Shown in pieces: positions 56,140 to 64,000 of a DNA stretch of 64,000 nt. A program made the position numbers and the translations under genes. Under the pieces are notes generated by a model. The model saw only the letters and a program-made list of their open reading frames with translations, did not search any database and was not told the origin of the DNA. This DNA comes from CAVZCK01 sp963773735 (lineage in GTDB: Bacteria > Pseudomonadota > Alphaproteobacteria > Rhizobiales > Rhodomicrobiaceae): positions 1-64,000 of the forward strand of contig CAVZCK010000021.1 of assembly GCA_963773735.1 (NCBI GenBank), given 5' to 3'. Position 1 is the stretch's first letter. Each line of letters begins with the position of its first letter.

Positions 56140-56811
56140 TTACGGCCGCGTGCGGCGGCGAGGCGTTGTGAGCTGCGCCAAAAGCGCCCGTGCCGCGGCG
56201 CGCAGCTCCTCGATCCAGCGTCTGACGGTCCGATAGGAGCGCGACTGCGTGATCCAATATTTGCCGTAAGCAAAGTTGAGCCATCCCCAGGCATGGAGGC
56301 GGCTGACGAGCCAAATCTTGCGGCTCTGCGGGCGCACCGCGGTCCAGGTCGTATCGATCAGCACAAAGCTCAAGCCGTGCATGAAGAGCCAAAATAGGAT
56401 GCCGGTTTTCGGATGTTCCGCGATGAGGATCGTCGCATAGAGCTTGGCGGGCTCCAGAATAGCGAGCGGCAAGGCGATGCTCAGCGTCGCCCAAAAAGGC
56501 GGCAGCGTCCGCAGAAAAGCAAAATAAGGGTCGTAAAGCGCGGTGGAAATTCGTTGGATTGCCGGCGTTATATAATGCCGTACGAACGGGGATCTGGCGA
56601 TGAGCCTTAAAAGCCATCGAACAAGCTTCAAAAGCCATTTCAACTGAGGATGAAGAATAAGGATGAATATCGCCAGCAGGACCTGCGCGGTTCGCGCGAT
56701 CAGGGTCGCAGTCAGTTTGAATGGAAATTTCAGAGCGGCGCCAAATCCGCTAATTACTCTCGTAGAAAAGCTGGGAGAACGTTCCCGTTCGGGACTATCG
56801 CGATCAGCCAT
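56140..56811 (-). CDS. Hypothetical membrane protein
   Basis: 223 residues from ATG 56811 (MADRDSPERERSPSF). It has at least three hydrophobic segments (about residues 35-55, 105-125 and 130-155) and a basic C-terminus rich in Arg and Trp. It has no domain I can name. The open frame extends 73 codons upstream with an atypical Pro/Arg-rich composition, so the shorter start is used. It is convergent with the TauE-like gene. Confidence 0.55.
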   Translation of the reverse strand: MADRDSPERERSPSFSTRVISGFGAALKFPFKLTATLIARTAQVLLAIFILILHPQLKWLLKLVRWLLRLIARSPFVRHYITPAIQRISTALYDPYFAFLRTLPPFWATLSIALPLAILEPAKLYATILIAEHPKTGILFWLFMHGLSFVLIDTTWTAVRPQSRKIWLVSRLHAWGWLNFAYGKYWITQSRSYRTVRRWIEELRAAARALLAQLTTPRRRTRP

Positions 56812-56965
56812 GCGTTGCATTCCCGATCTTCGTCGCGGTATTGCGCAAACGATCTGACGTCCGGCGGCAAGAGTTTGCACCGGTCTACCGGGATCAAGCG
56901 TCCGATTCAACGAACAGTTTATGACGCGCATTGGCGGGCGCCGGTGCCCACGGGGATTTACGCGA

Positions 56966-57663
56966 TCAGCGTCCGAAGCCGACCTGCCGCCGGATAGGCT
57001 CGGCCTGCGGTGCGGTGAGCAGCGCGGCAAGCTTGCGGGCGGCCTCGGGATTGGCGGCGTGCGCCGTCACGCCGACCGTATAGACCGTCGTCAGCTCGAA
57101 TTCCGGCGGCAGCACGCCGACAAGCTGCAAGGCCGGGGATGGCCAAAATCTCAGTGACCTGGGTGCAGCCGATGGGACGGGCGGCCGTCGATGCCGCCAG
57201 CTCGCGCATGGCAGTCGCGCCATTGGGGAAGGTCCGCAGCCGGCCGGGCACGTCATCGCCGATGCCCAGCTTGGTGAGGACTTTGGCGAAATGGATGCCG
57301 GCGGTGGCGAGCTTGGGGTCGGGGAAATAGATCGCGTCGGCCGCTCGCAGCGCCTCGCCCAAGGCGCGCGGCATCGGCGACCGAGGGGCAGGGTCGCCCG
57401 CGCGCACCGCGATGGCGGTTCTGACCGGACCGAGGTCGGCGATCGACCCGGCTCGACCTTTCGCCGGCGGCGGCAAGCTCCTCGATGATGGCGCGCGTCA
57501 GGATCAGAATGTCGGCGGGGTCGCCCTCCAGAAAGCGGGCCTTCATTCCGCCGACCGCGCCGAAGCTGCCGTCGATCTCGAAGCCGGTTTCCGCCTTGAA
57601 GTGAGGGGCAAGAGCGCTCACCAGCGCATGGGCCGCGCCGCCGCTCAGAAGTCTGAGTTTCAT
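56966..57663 (-). CDS. Periplasmic binding protein-like (ModA-like) protein, two frameshifts
   Basis: About 232 residues. KLRLLSGGAAHALVSALAPHF and SFGAVGGMKARFLEGDPADI match the family that contains the molybdate-binding protein ModA; later segments (DAIYFPDPKLATAGIHFAKV, then PEFELTTVYTVGVTAHAANP) belong to the same fold. Frames change near 57470 and 57130. There is no classical signal peptide, so it may be a cytoplasmic accessory protein; such proteins are found next to nicotinate-dehydrogenase-like molybdenum hydroxylases, which lie immediately upstream here. Confidence 0.72.
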
Positions 57664-57674
57664 GTCCGGCGCTC

Positions 57675-59829
57675 CTAACCCATCGCCGCAATGATGCGCT
57701 CCGGCGTCAGCGGCAGCTCGTGCACGCGCACACCGATCGCGTCGTAGAGCGCATTGGCGATGGCCGCCGCAGTCGGTCCCTGCGAGGCTTCGCCCGCGCC
57801 CATCACCGGCTCCTCGGGATGATTGCAGATCACCACCTCGACCGCCGGCACTTCGGAGAATTGCAGGATCGGATAGGCCTCCCAATTGTCGCTGATGATA
57901 TGCGTGCGATCGAAACGCACCGCCTCCTTCAGCGCCCAGCTCGTCCCCTGGATCGCGCCGCCCTCGATCTGGTTGGCCAGGCCATCCGGATTGACGGCCT
58001 CGCCGACATCGACGCCGATGACGAGGCGGCGCACCCGCACCTCGCGCCCGGCCTCGACCTCTGCCAGGACCGCGCAATAGGCTCCACGGCCCTTGTAGCG
58101 CGCATAGCCGATGCCATGGCCGACGCCCTCGCGTTTTTGCCTGCCGGTCCAGCCGAAACGCTCCGCTGCCGCCTCGATCACGGCCCTTGGCGCGCGGGTC
58201 GGAGAGCTGGCGCAGACGGAAAGCCACCGGATCTTCGCCGGCTTCGGCGGCAAGCTCGTCCATGAAGGACTCGGCCGCAAACACATTGGCGAAGGCGCCG
58301 AGCGAACGCAGCGCCGAGGTGCGGATCGGCATGTCGGTGAGGTAATGGTTGGTGACCTTCAGCGACGGGATGTCATAGGGCGGAACGGCGTTGCGCTCCG
58401 CGCCGCCGCCGCCGGCGAACGGGATCAAGATCGCCGGCAATCTGGGAAAGGGCTTTTCCAGATCGGAAGCCGCGAGTAGCGTCGGTATTGCGCCACGGCC
58501 CGGGCGGCTGGTATGGCCGTTGCTCCAGACGTCGTGGCGCCAAGCCAGGATGGCGCCGGTCTCGTCGAGATCGGCTTCGATGCTGACGGTCATGGCCGGC
58601 CCGAAAGGCGCCCAGCCAAGCTCCTCCTCGCGCGACCATTGCACGCGGACAGGGCTCCCCGCCACGGCGCGCGCGAGCAGCACGGCGTCCAGCACGACAT
58701 CGTCGGCGCCATTATGGCCGTAGCAGCCGGCCCCCTCGCGATGTTCGATGAGGATGTCCTCCGCCGGCATGGCGAGCAGGACGGTCAGATCCTTCTGCAG
58801 ATTGAAGATACCCTGGCTGTGCGTCCAGGCGCGCAGGACGGGCTTGCCGCCCTCCGCCTTGTCGAACTGGGCGATACCGCAGGACGGCCCGATCGAGGCG
58901 TGGGCAATGTAGGGCTTGGAATAATCCCGCCGCACGGTTCGCGCGATGGCGGCCGTGCTGGGCGCGTTCCGCTCGACGACGACATTCGGCTCGTCGCGCG
59001 CGGCCTTCAGCCAGGCGGGCAGCTGCGCCTCATCGGGCAGTTGCGGTGCCGGCTCCTCCCAGATGGCGAGCTTGCGCAGCCGGGCGAGTGCTTCGGCCGC
59101 ATGCCATTCCGTGTCGGCGACGACGCCGGCAAAGCTGCCGTCGCGCACGACCGCCCTGACGCCGGGCATTTGCCGGACCTCATCCGCATCGAGCCGGATC
59201 AGTTTCGAGCCCGGAGCCGACGGCCGCAGTGTTCGCCCATGCAGCATGCCGGGCAGGACGAGATCGTGAATATAGCGGGGCGCGCCAAAGATCTTGTCGG
59301 GCAGGTCGAGCCTCGCAACGGATCGGCCGGCGACCCGTCTTGCCGCGACAGGTTTCGGCGCGACCGCGCCGGTTGCCTTGCGGTCGAGCAGGCCGTCTTC
59401 GGCCATGTCGAAATAGGAAACCGAAAGATTGCCCTGGCCGCGGATGATGCCGTCCTCGACCGTCAGCGTCTCCGCTGGAACGCCGAGCCGCTCGGCCGCC
59501 GCCGCCAGAAAGATGGCCCGCGCCTCGGCGCAAGCCTGCCGCACGGCCATGCCGGAATCCTGGATCGACATGCTGCCCGAGGTCATGCCCTCATTGGGGT
59601 TGGACACCGTATTCGCCGGGACCAGGCGGATACGCTCCAGCGCGACGTCCAGCTCATCGGCCGCGAGCTGCGCGAGCGCCGTCAGAATGCCCTGGCCGAT
59701 CTCGACCTTGCCGGGATGGATTTCGACGACGCCCTCCGGACGCAGCCGGACCCATTTCGACAGCACCGGATTGCTTCGAAGATTGCCGCGCAGATCGGGC
59801 GAGGCGTCTTGATTTGCGGGAGTGCTCAT
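57675..59829 (-). CDS. Molybdopterin-binding subunit, isoquinoline 1-oxidoreductase/nicotinate dehydrogenase-like (one frameshift near 58185)
   Basis: About 718 residues. The N-terminus starts directly in the molybdopterin-binding part (VEIHPGKVEIGQGILTALAQ and NEGMTSGSMSIQDSG), the rearranged order known from IorB and nicotinate dehydrogenase subunit B. The C-terminus holds IGVDVGEAVNPDGLANQIEG and PVMGAGEASQGPTAAAIANA, with the active-site Glu in GAGE. A single break near 58185 splits the last 170 residues. It is a different subfamily from the hydroxylase at 34422-36816. There is no FAD subunit, so electrons probably leave through a cytochrome. Confidence 0.88.
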
Positions 59830-60326
59830 GCTGGGCTCATCTCCTCGGCCGCCTTCATCACGGCCCGCACAATTCGGTTATGCGCGCCGCAGCGGCAGAG
59901 ATTGCGGTCGAGCGCCGCGCACACCTCCGTCTCGGTCGGCTTCGGATTCTGGCTGAGCAGCGCGGCTGCGGAAATCAGAATGCCGGAGATGCAATAGCCG
60001 CATTGCGCGGCCTGCTCGGCGAGAAACGCCTTTTGCAGCGGATGCGGCCGCTCCGGCGTGCCGAGCCCTTCGACCGTGGTGACGGACTTGCCGGCCGCCG
60101 CCCAAAGCGGCATGTCGCAGGAGGTGACGGCGTGTCCGTCCACCAGCACATTGCACGCGCCGCACGCGCCCGCGCCGCAGCCGAAACGCGAGCCGGTAAG
60201 GCCGAGCTCGCCGCGCAACGCGGCGAGAAGCGGCATCTTCGGATCGCCGACGACCCGCACTTCCTTGCCGTTGACCGTGAATTGCACCTCTTCCGCTGCC
60301 GCCTCCGTCATTGCACCTTCGCCCAT
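59826..60326 (-). CDS. 2Fe-2S subunit, isoquinoline 1-oxidoreductase alpha/nicotinate dehydrogenase A-like
   Basis: A 166-residue protein with two [2Fe-2S] domains: GCGAGACGACNVLVDG, and QCGYCISGILI followed by NLCRCGAHNRIV. It passes electrons from the molybdenum subunit, whose gene it overlaps by four bases. The start may be ATG 60326 or ATG 60311 (MTEAAAEEV). Its own upstream neighbour is the remnant of a TctC binding-protein gene. Confidence 0.92.
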   Translation of the reverse strand: MGEGAMTEAAAEEVQFTVNGKEVRVVGDPKMPLLAALRGELGLTGSRFGCGAGACGACNVLVDGHAVTSCDMPLWAAAGKSVTTVEGLGTPERPHPLQKAFLAEQAAQCGYCISGILISAAALLSQNPKPTETEVCAALDRNLCRCGAHNRIVRAVMKAAEEMSPA

Positions 60327-60328
60327 TT

Positions 60329-60497
60329 CTAGATGTCTCTCTCCAGATAGGTCTTGAACTCAGCCGGCGGCTGGGCCGCCCGCCGCGAACGGCACGTTGA
60401 TCTTAATGGACTTGCTGGGATAATCCTGCGCGGCGGCGCTGAGCCCGCTCAACGCAACCATCGCTCCAACGGCGATGCCCCGTGCCGAAGACGCCAT
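60329..60497 (-). pseudogene. Internally deleted TctC/Bug-type solute-binding protein gene
   Basis: On the minus strand, AAGGAAGG precedes ATG 60497. The signal sequence (about 23 residues) is followed by QDYPSKSIKINVPFAAGGPA, the standard mature start of tripartite-tricarboxylate binding proteins. The sequence then jumps, out of frame, to a short family-like C-terminus (PPAEFKTYLERDI) ending at 60329. About 270 internal residues are missing. The N- and C-terminal ends survive in operon position just upstream of the molybdenum hydroxylase genes. Confidence 0.7.
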
Positions 60498-60846
60498 GTT
60501 TTCCTTCCTTTACGTAGCATTCGTCATTTCGGCGAACGCCTATTGTATGCAAGATTGTCAATGGAACGATGAAATCACAATCAGGTCAATCCGTCGGCAG
60601 CAGCTGCAGACCTCGATCTGCGGGTGCAATTGGTCAGCGGCAATTGCAACCACGCGGATGCCCTGCCGCCGCCGTCGATCATCTGTAACCGAAAAGTGAC
60701 GCCGTCGCTCGGAACGAAGCCGTGAAAACGCTTCAACTTCTGCATTTTCGTTTCATCGTATAATGAATCCGCTGACGCTGGGGACGTGGGCCGTGTCAAC
60801 ACGCGGGAATTTCGCCAGGACAGGGCCATATGCACGGCCGAAAGCG
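60498..60846. other. 350-base gap between divergent transcripts
   Basis: No convincing gene. It contains the leader of the leftward TctC remnant/hydroxylase operon and the promoter area of the copper cassette. A short dyad TTG-TATG-CAA lies near 60544, a form seen in GntR-type operators, but support is weak. Confidence 0.3.
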
Positions 60847-61233
60847 ATGTTCGGCCGCCGTGGATCGCTCGGCTTGTGGCTGGCGTTGTCCGCGCTGCTT
60901 CTACAGCTCGCGAGCCCGTTTCATTGCTGCGTCTATCAGACACTGAGCAAGGCGGCCGATCTCGCGCGGCTAAACCCGCTCCCAGGCTTTGAGCTTTCGA
61001 TTTGCGGAGGCCACCACGCCTCCAAGGACAAGTCTGATCACAGGCAGGTGGACGATTGCCTCTCCTGCCTGATGTGCTGTGCCACAGGCCAGCTCAGCGC
61101 CGTGCTGCCGGCCCGGGTCGGCACAGTGCTCGCGGCGCCGACCGGCATGGTTCAGCCGGCCGCGCAAGATCTGATCCTGGCCGAGGCGCAGTTTATCCTC
61201 GCCCGCTCCAGGGCGCCTCCCGTCTCCATCTGA
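60847..61233 (+). CDS. Small secreted Cys/His-rich protein, copper-associated (DUF2946-like)
   Basis: 128 residues from ATG 60847 (MFGRRGSLGLWLALSALLLQ). A hydrophobic N-terminal helix or signal is followed by a Cys/His cluster: HCCVYQ, CGGHHASKDKSDH and CLSCLMCCATG. This resembles DUF2946-like proteins found with copper genes. It lies at the head of a group containing CopC and CopD, so copper binding or transfer is plausible. The open frame extends 28 codons further upstream (60763). The gap of about 90 bases to the next gene suggests the same transcript. Confidence 0.55.
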   Translation: MFGRRGSLGLWLALSALLLQLASPFHCCVYQTLSKAADLARLNPLPGFELSICGGHHASKDKSDHRQVDDCLSCLMCCATGQLSAVLPARVGTVLAAPTGMVQPAAQDLILAEAQFILARSRAPPVSI

Positions 61234-61322
61234 GCCGCCACATGCCGACGCCGCGCGCCCTCGATCGCAGGGCAGCGCCGCGTCCGACTGCGATTTCAGA
61301 CAAGTTCAGATGGAGCTTTCTC

Positions 61323-62249
61323 ATGCAGATTTACCGGCAGTTGCCGTGCTTGGCCGTGGCGACACTCTCGCTCACTGCGGCAAGCCTTTCCCCCGCTTTC
61401 GCGCACGGAATCGTCGGCGCCCGCGTCTTTCCGGTGACGCTCGCCATTGACGATCCCGCCGTCTCGGACGAGCTGTCCTTGCCGACTGTAACGCATACCC
61501 AGGAGGACGACGGGTCGCGCGAGACCGCCGTCTCCGTCGAGTTCGCCAAGCGGCTCACCGACCGTTTCGGGATTTCCTTCGAGGAGGAGTGGAGCCATAT
61601 CAAGCCCGACGGCAGTGGCTTCCAGAACCTTGAGACCACCTTCAAATATCTGCTCTTTACCGATGCGCCGAGCGAATTCATGCTCTCGACCGGGGCCAGC
61701 ATCGAATGGGGCGGCACGGGTGCCGATCGGGTCGGCGCGGAGGATTTTTCCGTCGTGACCCCGCAGCTCTATTTCGGCAAGGGTTTTGGCGATCTGCCCG
61801 ATACGCTCGGTGAATTGCGCCCCTTCGCCATTACCGGCCAGTTCGGCCTCGATGTGCCGACGAAGTCCAAGAGCAGGACGGCGCTCGGCGGAGGCGGCTT
61901 CGATGTCGAAGCCAATCCGAAAGTCTTCGATTGGGGCTTCAGCCTGCAATACAGCCTGCCCTATATGAACGCCAATGTGCGCCAGATCGACGGGCCGGAG
62001 TTTCTCAGGCATCTCACGCCGGTCGTCGAATTCGCCTTCAGCACGCCGGTCAGCAATACCGGCGGCGACAATACGACCACTGGCACCATTAATCCCGGCC
62101 TGATCTACAGCGCCGACAGCTGGCAACTTGCCGCCGAGGCGATCATTCCCATCAATCAGGAAAGCGGCGAGCATGTCGGCGGGATCGTGCAATTGCACTT
62201 CTTCCTCGATGACATCTTTCCGAACTCGCTGGGCAAGCCGCTATTTTAG
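61323..62249 (+). CDS. Secreted outer-membrane-like protein of the copper cassette
   Basis: 308 residues with a cleavable signal (about 28 residues, ending SPAFA before HGIVGARVFPVT). The mature part shows alternating beta-strands with Gly and aromatic residues, and the last residue is Phe (GKPLF), so an outer-membrane beta-barrel is likely. I do not recognise a named family. ATG 61323 is chosen because it begins the signal peptide; the open frame runs back to 61056 only through the 3' end of the previous gene. It is followed by copC after 9 bases. Confidence 0.65.
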   Translation: MQIYRQLPCLAVATLSLTAASLSPAFAHGIVGARVFPVTLAIDDPAVSDELSLPTVTHTQEDDGSRETAVSVEFAKRLTDRFGISFEEEWSHIKPDGSGFQNLETTFKYLLFTDAPSEFMLSTGASIEWGGTGADRVGAEDFSVVTPQLYFGKGFGDLPDTLGELRPFAITGQFGLDVPTKSKSRTALGGGGFDVEANPKVFDWGFSLQYSLPYMNANVRQIDGPEFLRHLTPVVEFAFSTPVSNTGGDNTTTGTINPGLIYSADSWQLAAEAIIPINQESGEHVGGIVQLHFFLDDIFPNSLGKPLF

Positions 62250-62258
62250 GAGGAAGAC

Positions 62259-62627
62259 ATGCAGCGCATGATAAAGCTGGCCGTAGCGATCGGCCTGATC
62301 TGCCTGCTCGGCGCTGGAAGCGCCGCCGCTCACGCCATGCTGCAATATGCCGTCCCGGGCGTCGGCTCTACCGTGAAAACGTCGCCGAAGCTCATTCGGC
62401 TCAAATTCAGCGAAGGCGTCGAAGCTGCGCTTTGCCGGGTGACCGTAACCGGCAGCGGCGGCGCTGTGCTGACCGGCAGTCTGCGGACGCAGGCCAACGA
62501 CAAGAGCACTCTTATCGTAACAATGGTGGGCGCGCTAAAGCCGGGCGTCTATAAGGTGGCGTGGAGCGCCGTTTCCGTGGACACGCATCACACGGAAGGC
62601 AGTTTCAGCTTCACCGTCAGGCCGTGA
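62259..62627 (+). CDS. copC: Copper resistance protein CopC
   Basis: A 122-residue periplasmic copper carrier. The signal peptide ends AAA before His25, whose free amino end and side chain are the expected Cu(II) ligands, and THHTEGSFSF near the C-terminus contains the other conserved His. The immunoglobulin-like fold (LKFSEGVEAALCRVTVTG, LKPGVYKVAWSAVSVD) is typical. It lacks a Met-rich Cu(I) loop, so it is a Cu(II)-only form. It precedes copD by four bases. Confidence 0.92.
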   Translation: MQRMIKLAVAIGLICLLGAGSAAAHAMLQYAVPGVGSTVKTSPKLIRLKFSEGVEAALCRVTVTGSGGAVLTGSLRTQANDKSTLIVTMVGALKPGVYKVAWSAVSVDTHHTEGSFSFTVRP

Positions 62628-62631
62628 GCGC

Positions 62632-63529
62632 ATGATCGTTGCCGAGGCGCTTGTCTTTGCGCGCTGGGCGCATTTTACGGCGGCGACGATCCTGTTTGGA
62701 GCGCCGCTGTTCCGCTTCTGTGCCTTGCGCGACGGGCGGGCGGTTTGGCACGCGCCTGATGCGGCCACGCTGCGTTATGTATCGTTTGCCGCGGCAATTT
62801 CCGGGCTGGCCTGGCTGGCTTTCTCGATCATCACCGTGACCGGGGAGCCCGGCAGCCTCTTCGATGCCGAGCTGCTTTCAGCCTTCTTCCTGCAAACTGG
62901 CTTCGGCTTGGTCTGGCTAATCCGCCTCGCCATTCTGGCCGCGGTGGTCGCGCTCGCGTCGCGGTCGGGGCCCGGCCCTGTTCGATCCGCACTCGTGGCC
63001 GCGTTCGCGAGCCTGCTCCTCGTCAGCCAGGCATGGCTCGGTCACGCCGCGGCGGTCGAAGGCTGGCTGGGGCCTGTGGCGATTGCGGCTTATGCCGATC
63101 CATGTGCTCGGCGCGGGCGCCTGGATCGGCGGGCTCGTGCCGCTTGGCTCTGAACTCGCGCGGCTGGGGCGAGGGCAGGGGGGCGAGAGGATGGAGGAAG
63201 CGCGCGGCGTGCTTCGGCGGTTTTCATCGATGGGGATGGTCGCGGTTCTGGCGATCCTTGCCAGCGGTATCATCAATACCGCGCTGCGGATCGCCTCGTG
63301 GGCCGATTTTCTGGACACGGATTATGGCCGGATCCTGCTGGCGAAGCTGGGCCTGTTCGCCATCATGCTCGCCATCGCCGGCATCAACCGCTTCGCGCTG
63401 ATGCCGCTGGCCGCGGCACGCTCCGGGACTCTGGAGAAGATCCGGCGGAACGTCGGTCTCGAATTGATCCTGGGCGCGCTGGTTCTCGGCCTGGCCGCGA
63501 TGTTGGGATCGCAAATGCCGCCTGATTGA
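62632..63529 (+). CDS. copD: Copper resistance/uptake protein CopD (one frameshift near 63090)
   Basis: About 298 residues with eight predicted helices. Landmarks are ARWAHFTAATILFGAPLF at the start, and HVLGAGAWIGGLVPLG after the break, containing conserved His and Trp residues. CopD sits in the inner membrane and, with CopC, moves copper into the cell or to cuproenzymes. The span is one base short of a codon multiple, fitting a single missing base near 63090. It forms an operon with copC. Confidence 0.88.
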
Positions 63530-63534
63530 GCCGA

Positions 63535-64000
63535 TCAGGTCTCAGCCGTTGTCGCGATCGCCTCGGCATAGCCGTCACGCGTCTGCGGCAGCTTCATGCC
63601 GAGCAGCGCGCTTGCCACCTGCGTCCTCAAGACCTGCGCCGTGCCGCCGCCGATGGTGAACATCCGGGCGTCGCGCGCCATGCGCTCCAGGGGCAGGTTG
63701 CGGGAATAGCCCGAGGCGCCGTGGATCTGCAGCGCGTCATTCGTCACCTTGATCGCCATCTCCGAGGCGAAGATCTTTGCCTGCGCCGCCTGCTGCATGT
63801 CCGGGAAGCCGTCGACCGCGCCAGCGGCGGCCTTATAGACGAGCGCCTGCGCGGCAGCGAGGGCGATGGACATATCGGCGAGCATCCATTGCAGCCCCTG
63901 AAATTCGGCGATTGGCCGGCCGAACTGCTGGCGGCTCTTGGCGCGATCGAGCGCCAGCTCATAGGCGCCTTCGGCAAGCCCGAGCGCGACGGTCGCCGCG
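63535..64000 (-). CDS. Acyl-CoA dehydrogenase, C-terminal part, runs off the window
   Basis: About 155 C-terminal residues in one frame to the right edge. KSRQQFGRPIAEFQGLQWML and MARDARMFTIGGGTAQVLR (the FAD/CoA-binding C-terminal helical domain, with the Gly-Gly-Gly-Thr turn) are typical of acyl-CoA dehydrogenases. The catalytic Glu would lie in the helix of DALQIHGASGYSRN, but in this subfamily its position cannot be confirmed. The N-terminus is beyond 64000. It is convergent with copD, five bases apart. Confidence 0.9.
   Translation of the reverse strand, partial: AATVALGLAEGAYELALDRAKSRQQFGRPIAEFQGLQWMLADMSIALAAAQALVYKAAAGAVDGFPDMQQAAQAKIFASEMAIKVTNDALQIHGASGYSRNLPLERMARDARMFTIGGGTAQVLRTQVASALLGMKLPQTRDGYAEAIATTAET

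Noticed and set aside
58513..59997. 494-codon plus-strand frame opposite the IorB-like gene
   Set aside because: Composition is typical of a reverse-frame shadow, and the minus strand encodes a conserved molybdenum hydroxylase subunit.
61056..61322. N-terminal extension of the copper-cassette outer-membrane protein
   Set aside because: It overlaps the previous gene in another frame, and a normal signal peptide begins at ATG 61323.

Overview
The window is high-GC chromosomal DNA from an alphaproteobacterium, most likely of the order Hyphomicrobiales. Three things point there: a tRNA-His with the alphaproteobacterial G1-U72/A73 form and no G at -1, an arsenite oxidase small subunit without the Rieske disulfide, and small basic proteins and intergenic palindromes of a rhizobial kind. 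The genus cannot be fixed from the sequence alone. A technical point governs the annotation: about twenty genes are split by single-base frameshifts although motifs on both sides are intact. I read most of these as sequence errors, and I give whole-gene spans with approximate break points. Bases 807-4079 are the worst affected.

Layout. (1) 1-7760: an alpha-E protein, a very large transglutaminase/DUF2126 protein, a circularly permuted ATP-grasp/alpha-E fusion and a second transglutaminase form a predicted peptide ligation and cleavage system. (2) 7780-19619: housekeeping and accessory genes, namely an alpha/beta hydrolase, CorA with a structured leader, TetR plus a YfcG-like glutathione transferase, a GDSL-esterase autotransporter lying between two copies of the 3' end of tRNA-His, tRNA-His itself, a cyclic-nucleotide-binding protein, several very small genes and an RhlE-like helicase. 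(3) 19706-20717: a fatty acid desaturase. (4) 20763-29577: an arsenic island. arsR-arsC-aqpS (arsenate reduction and arsenite exit) is followed by aioX-aioS-aioR (arsenite sensing) and aioB-aioA (periplasmic arsenite oxidase). Ahead of aioB are a clear sigma-54 promoter and two 18-bp palindromes that are probably AioR sites.

(5) 29903-60326: about 30 kb of catabolic and transport genes. They include an acyl-CoA-dehydrogenase-fold monooxygenase, an LLM monooxygenase with its flavin reductase, two different molybdenum hydroxylases (three-subunit and two-subunit), two 3-hydroxyisobutyrate-dehydrogenase-like enzymes, a Gfo/Idh/MocA oxidoreductase, a CocE-type hydrolase, two further alpha/beta hydrolases and a fumarylacetoacetate-hydrolase-family enzyme. 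Two complete ABC uptake systems are present (a branched-chain-type one with a fused LivM-LivG protein, and a ferric/polyamine-type one), plus lone binding proteins and TetR and GntR regulators with recognisable operators. Together they look like a pathway for uptake and oxidative breakdown of an aromatic or N-heteroaromatic acid; the substrate cannot be named. (6) 60847-63529: a copper cassette (Cys/His-rich secreted protein, outer-membrane-like protein, CopC, CopD). (7) 63535-64000: the C-terminal end of an acyl-CoA dehydrogenase that runs off the window.

No transposase, integrase, phage gene, CRISPR array or rRNA was seen. The mobile signatures are the tRNA-His repeat, a gene scar directly before arsR, an internally deleted TctC gene, and several palindromic intergenic repeats.
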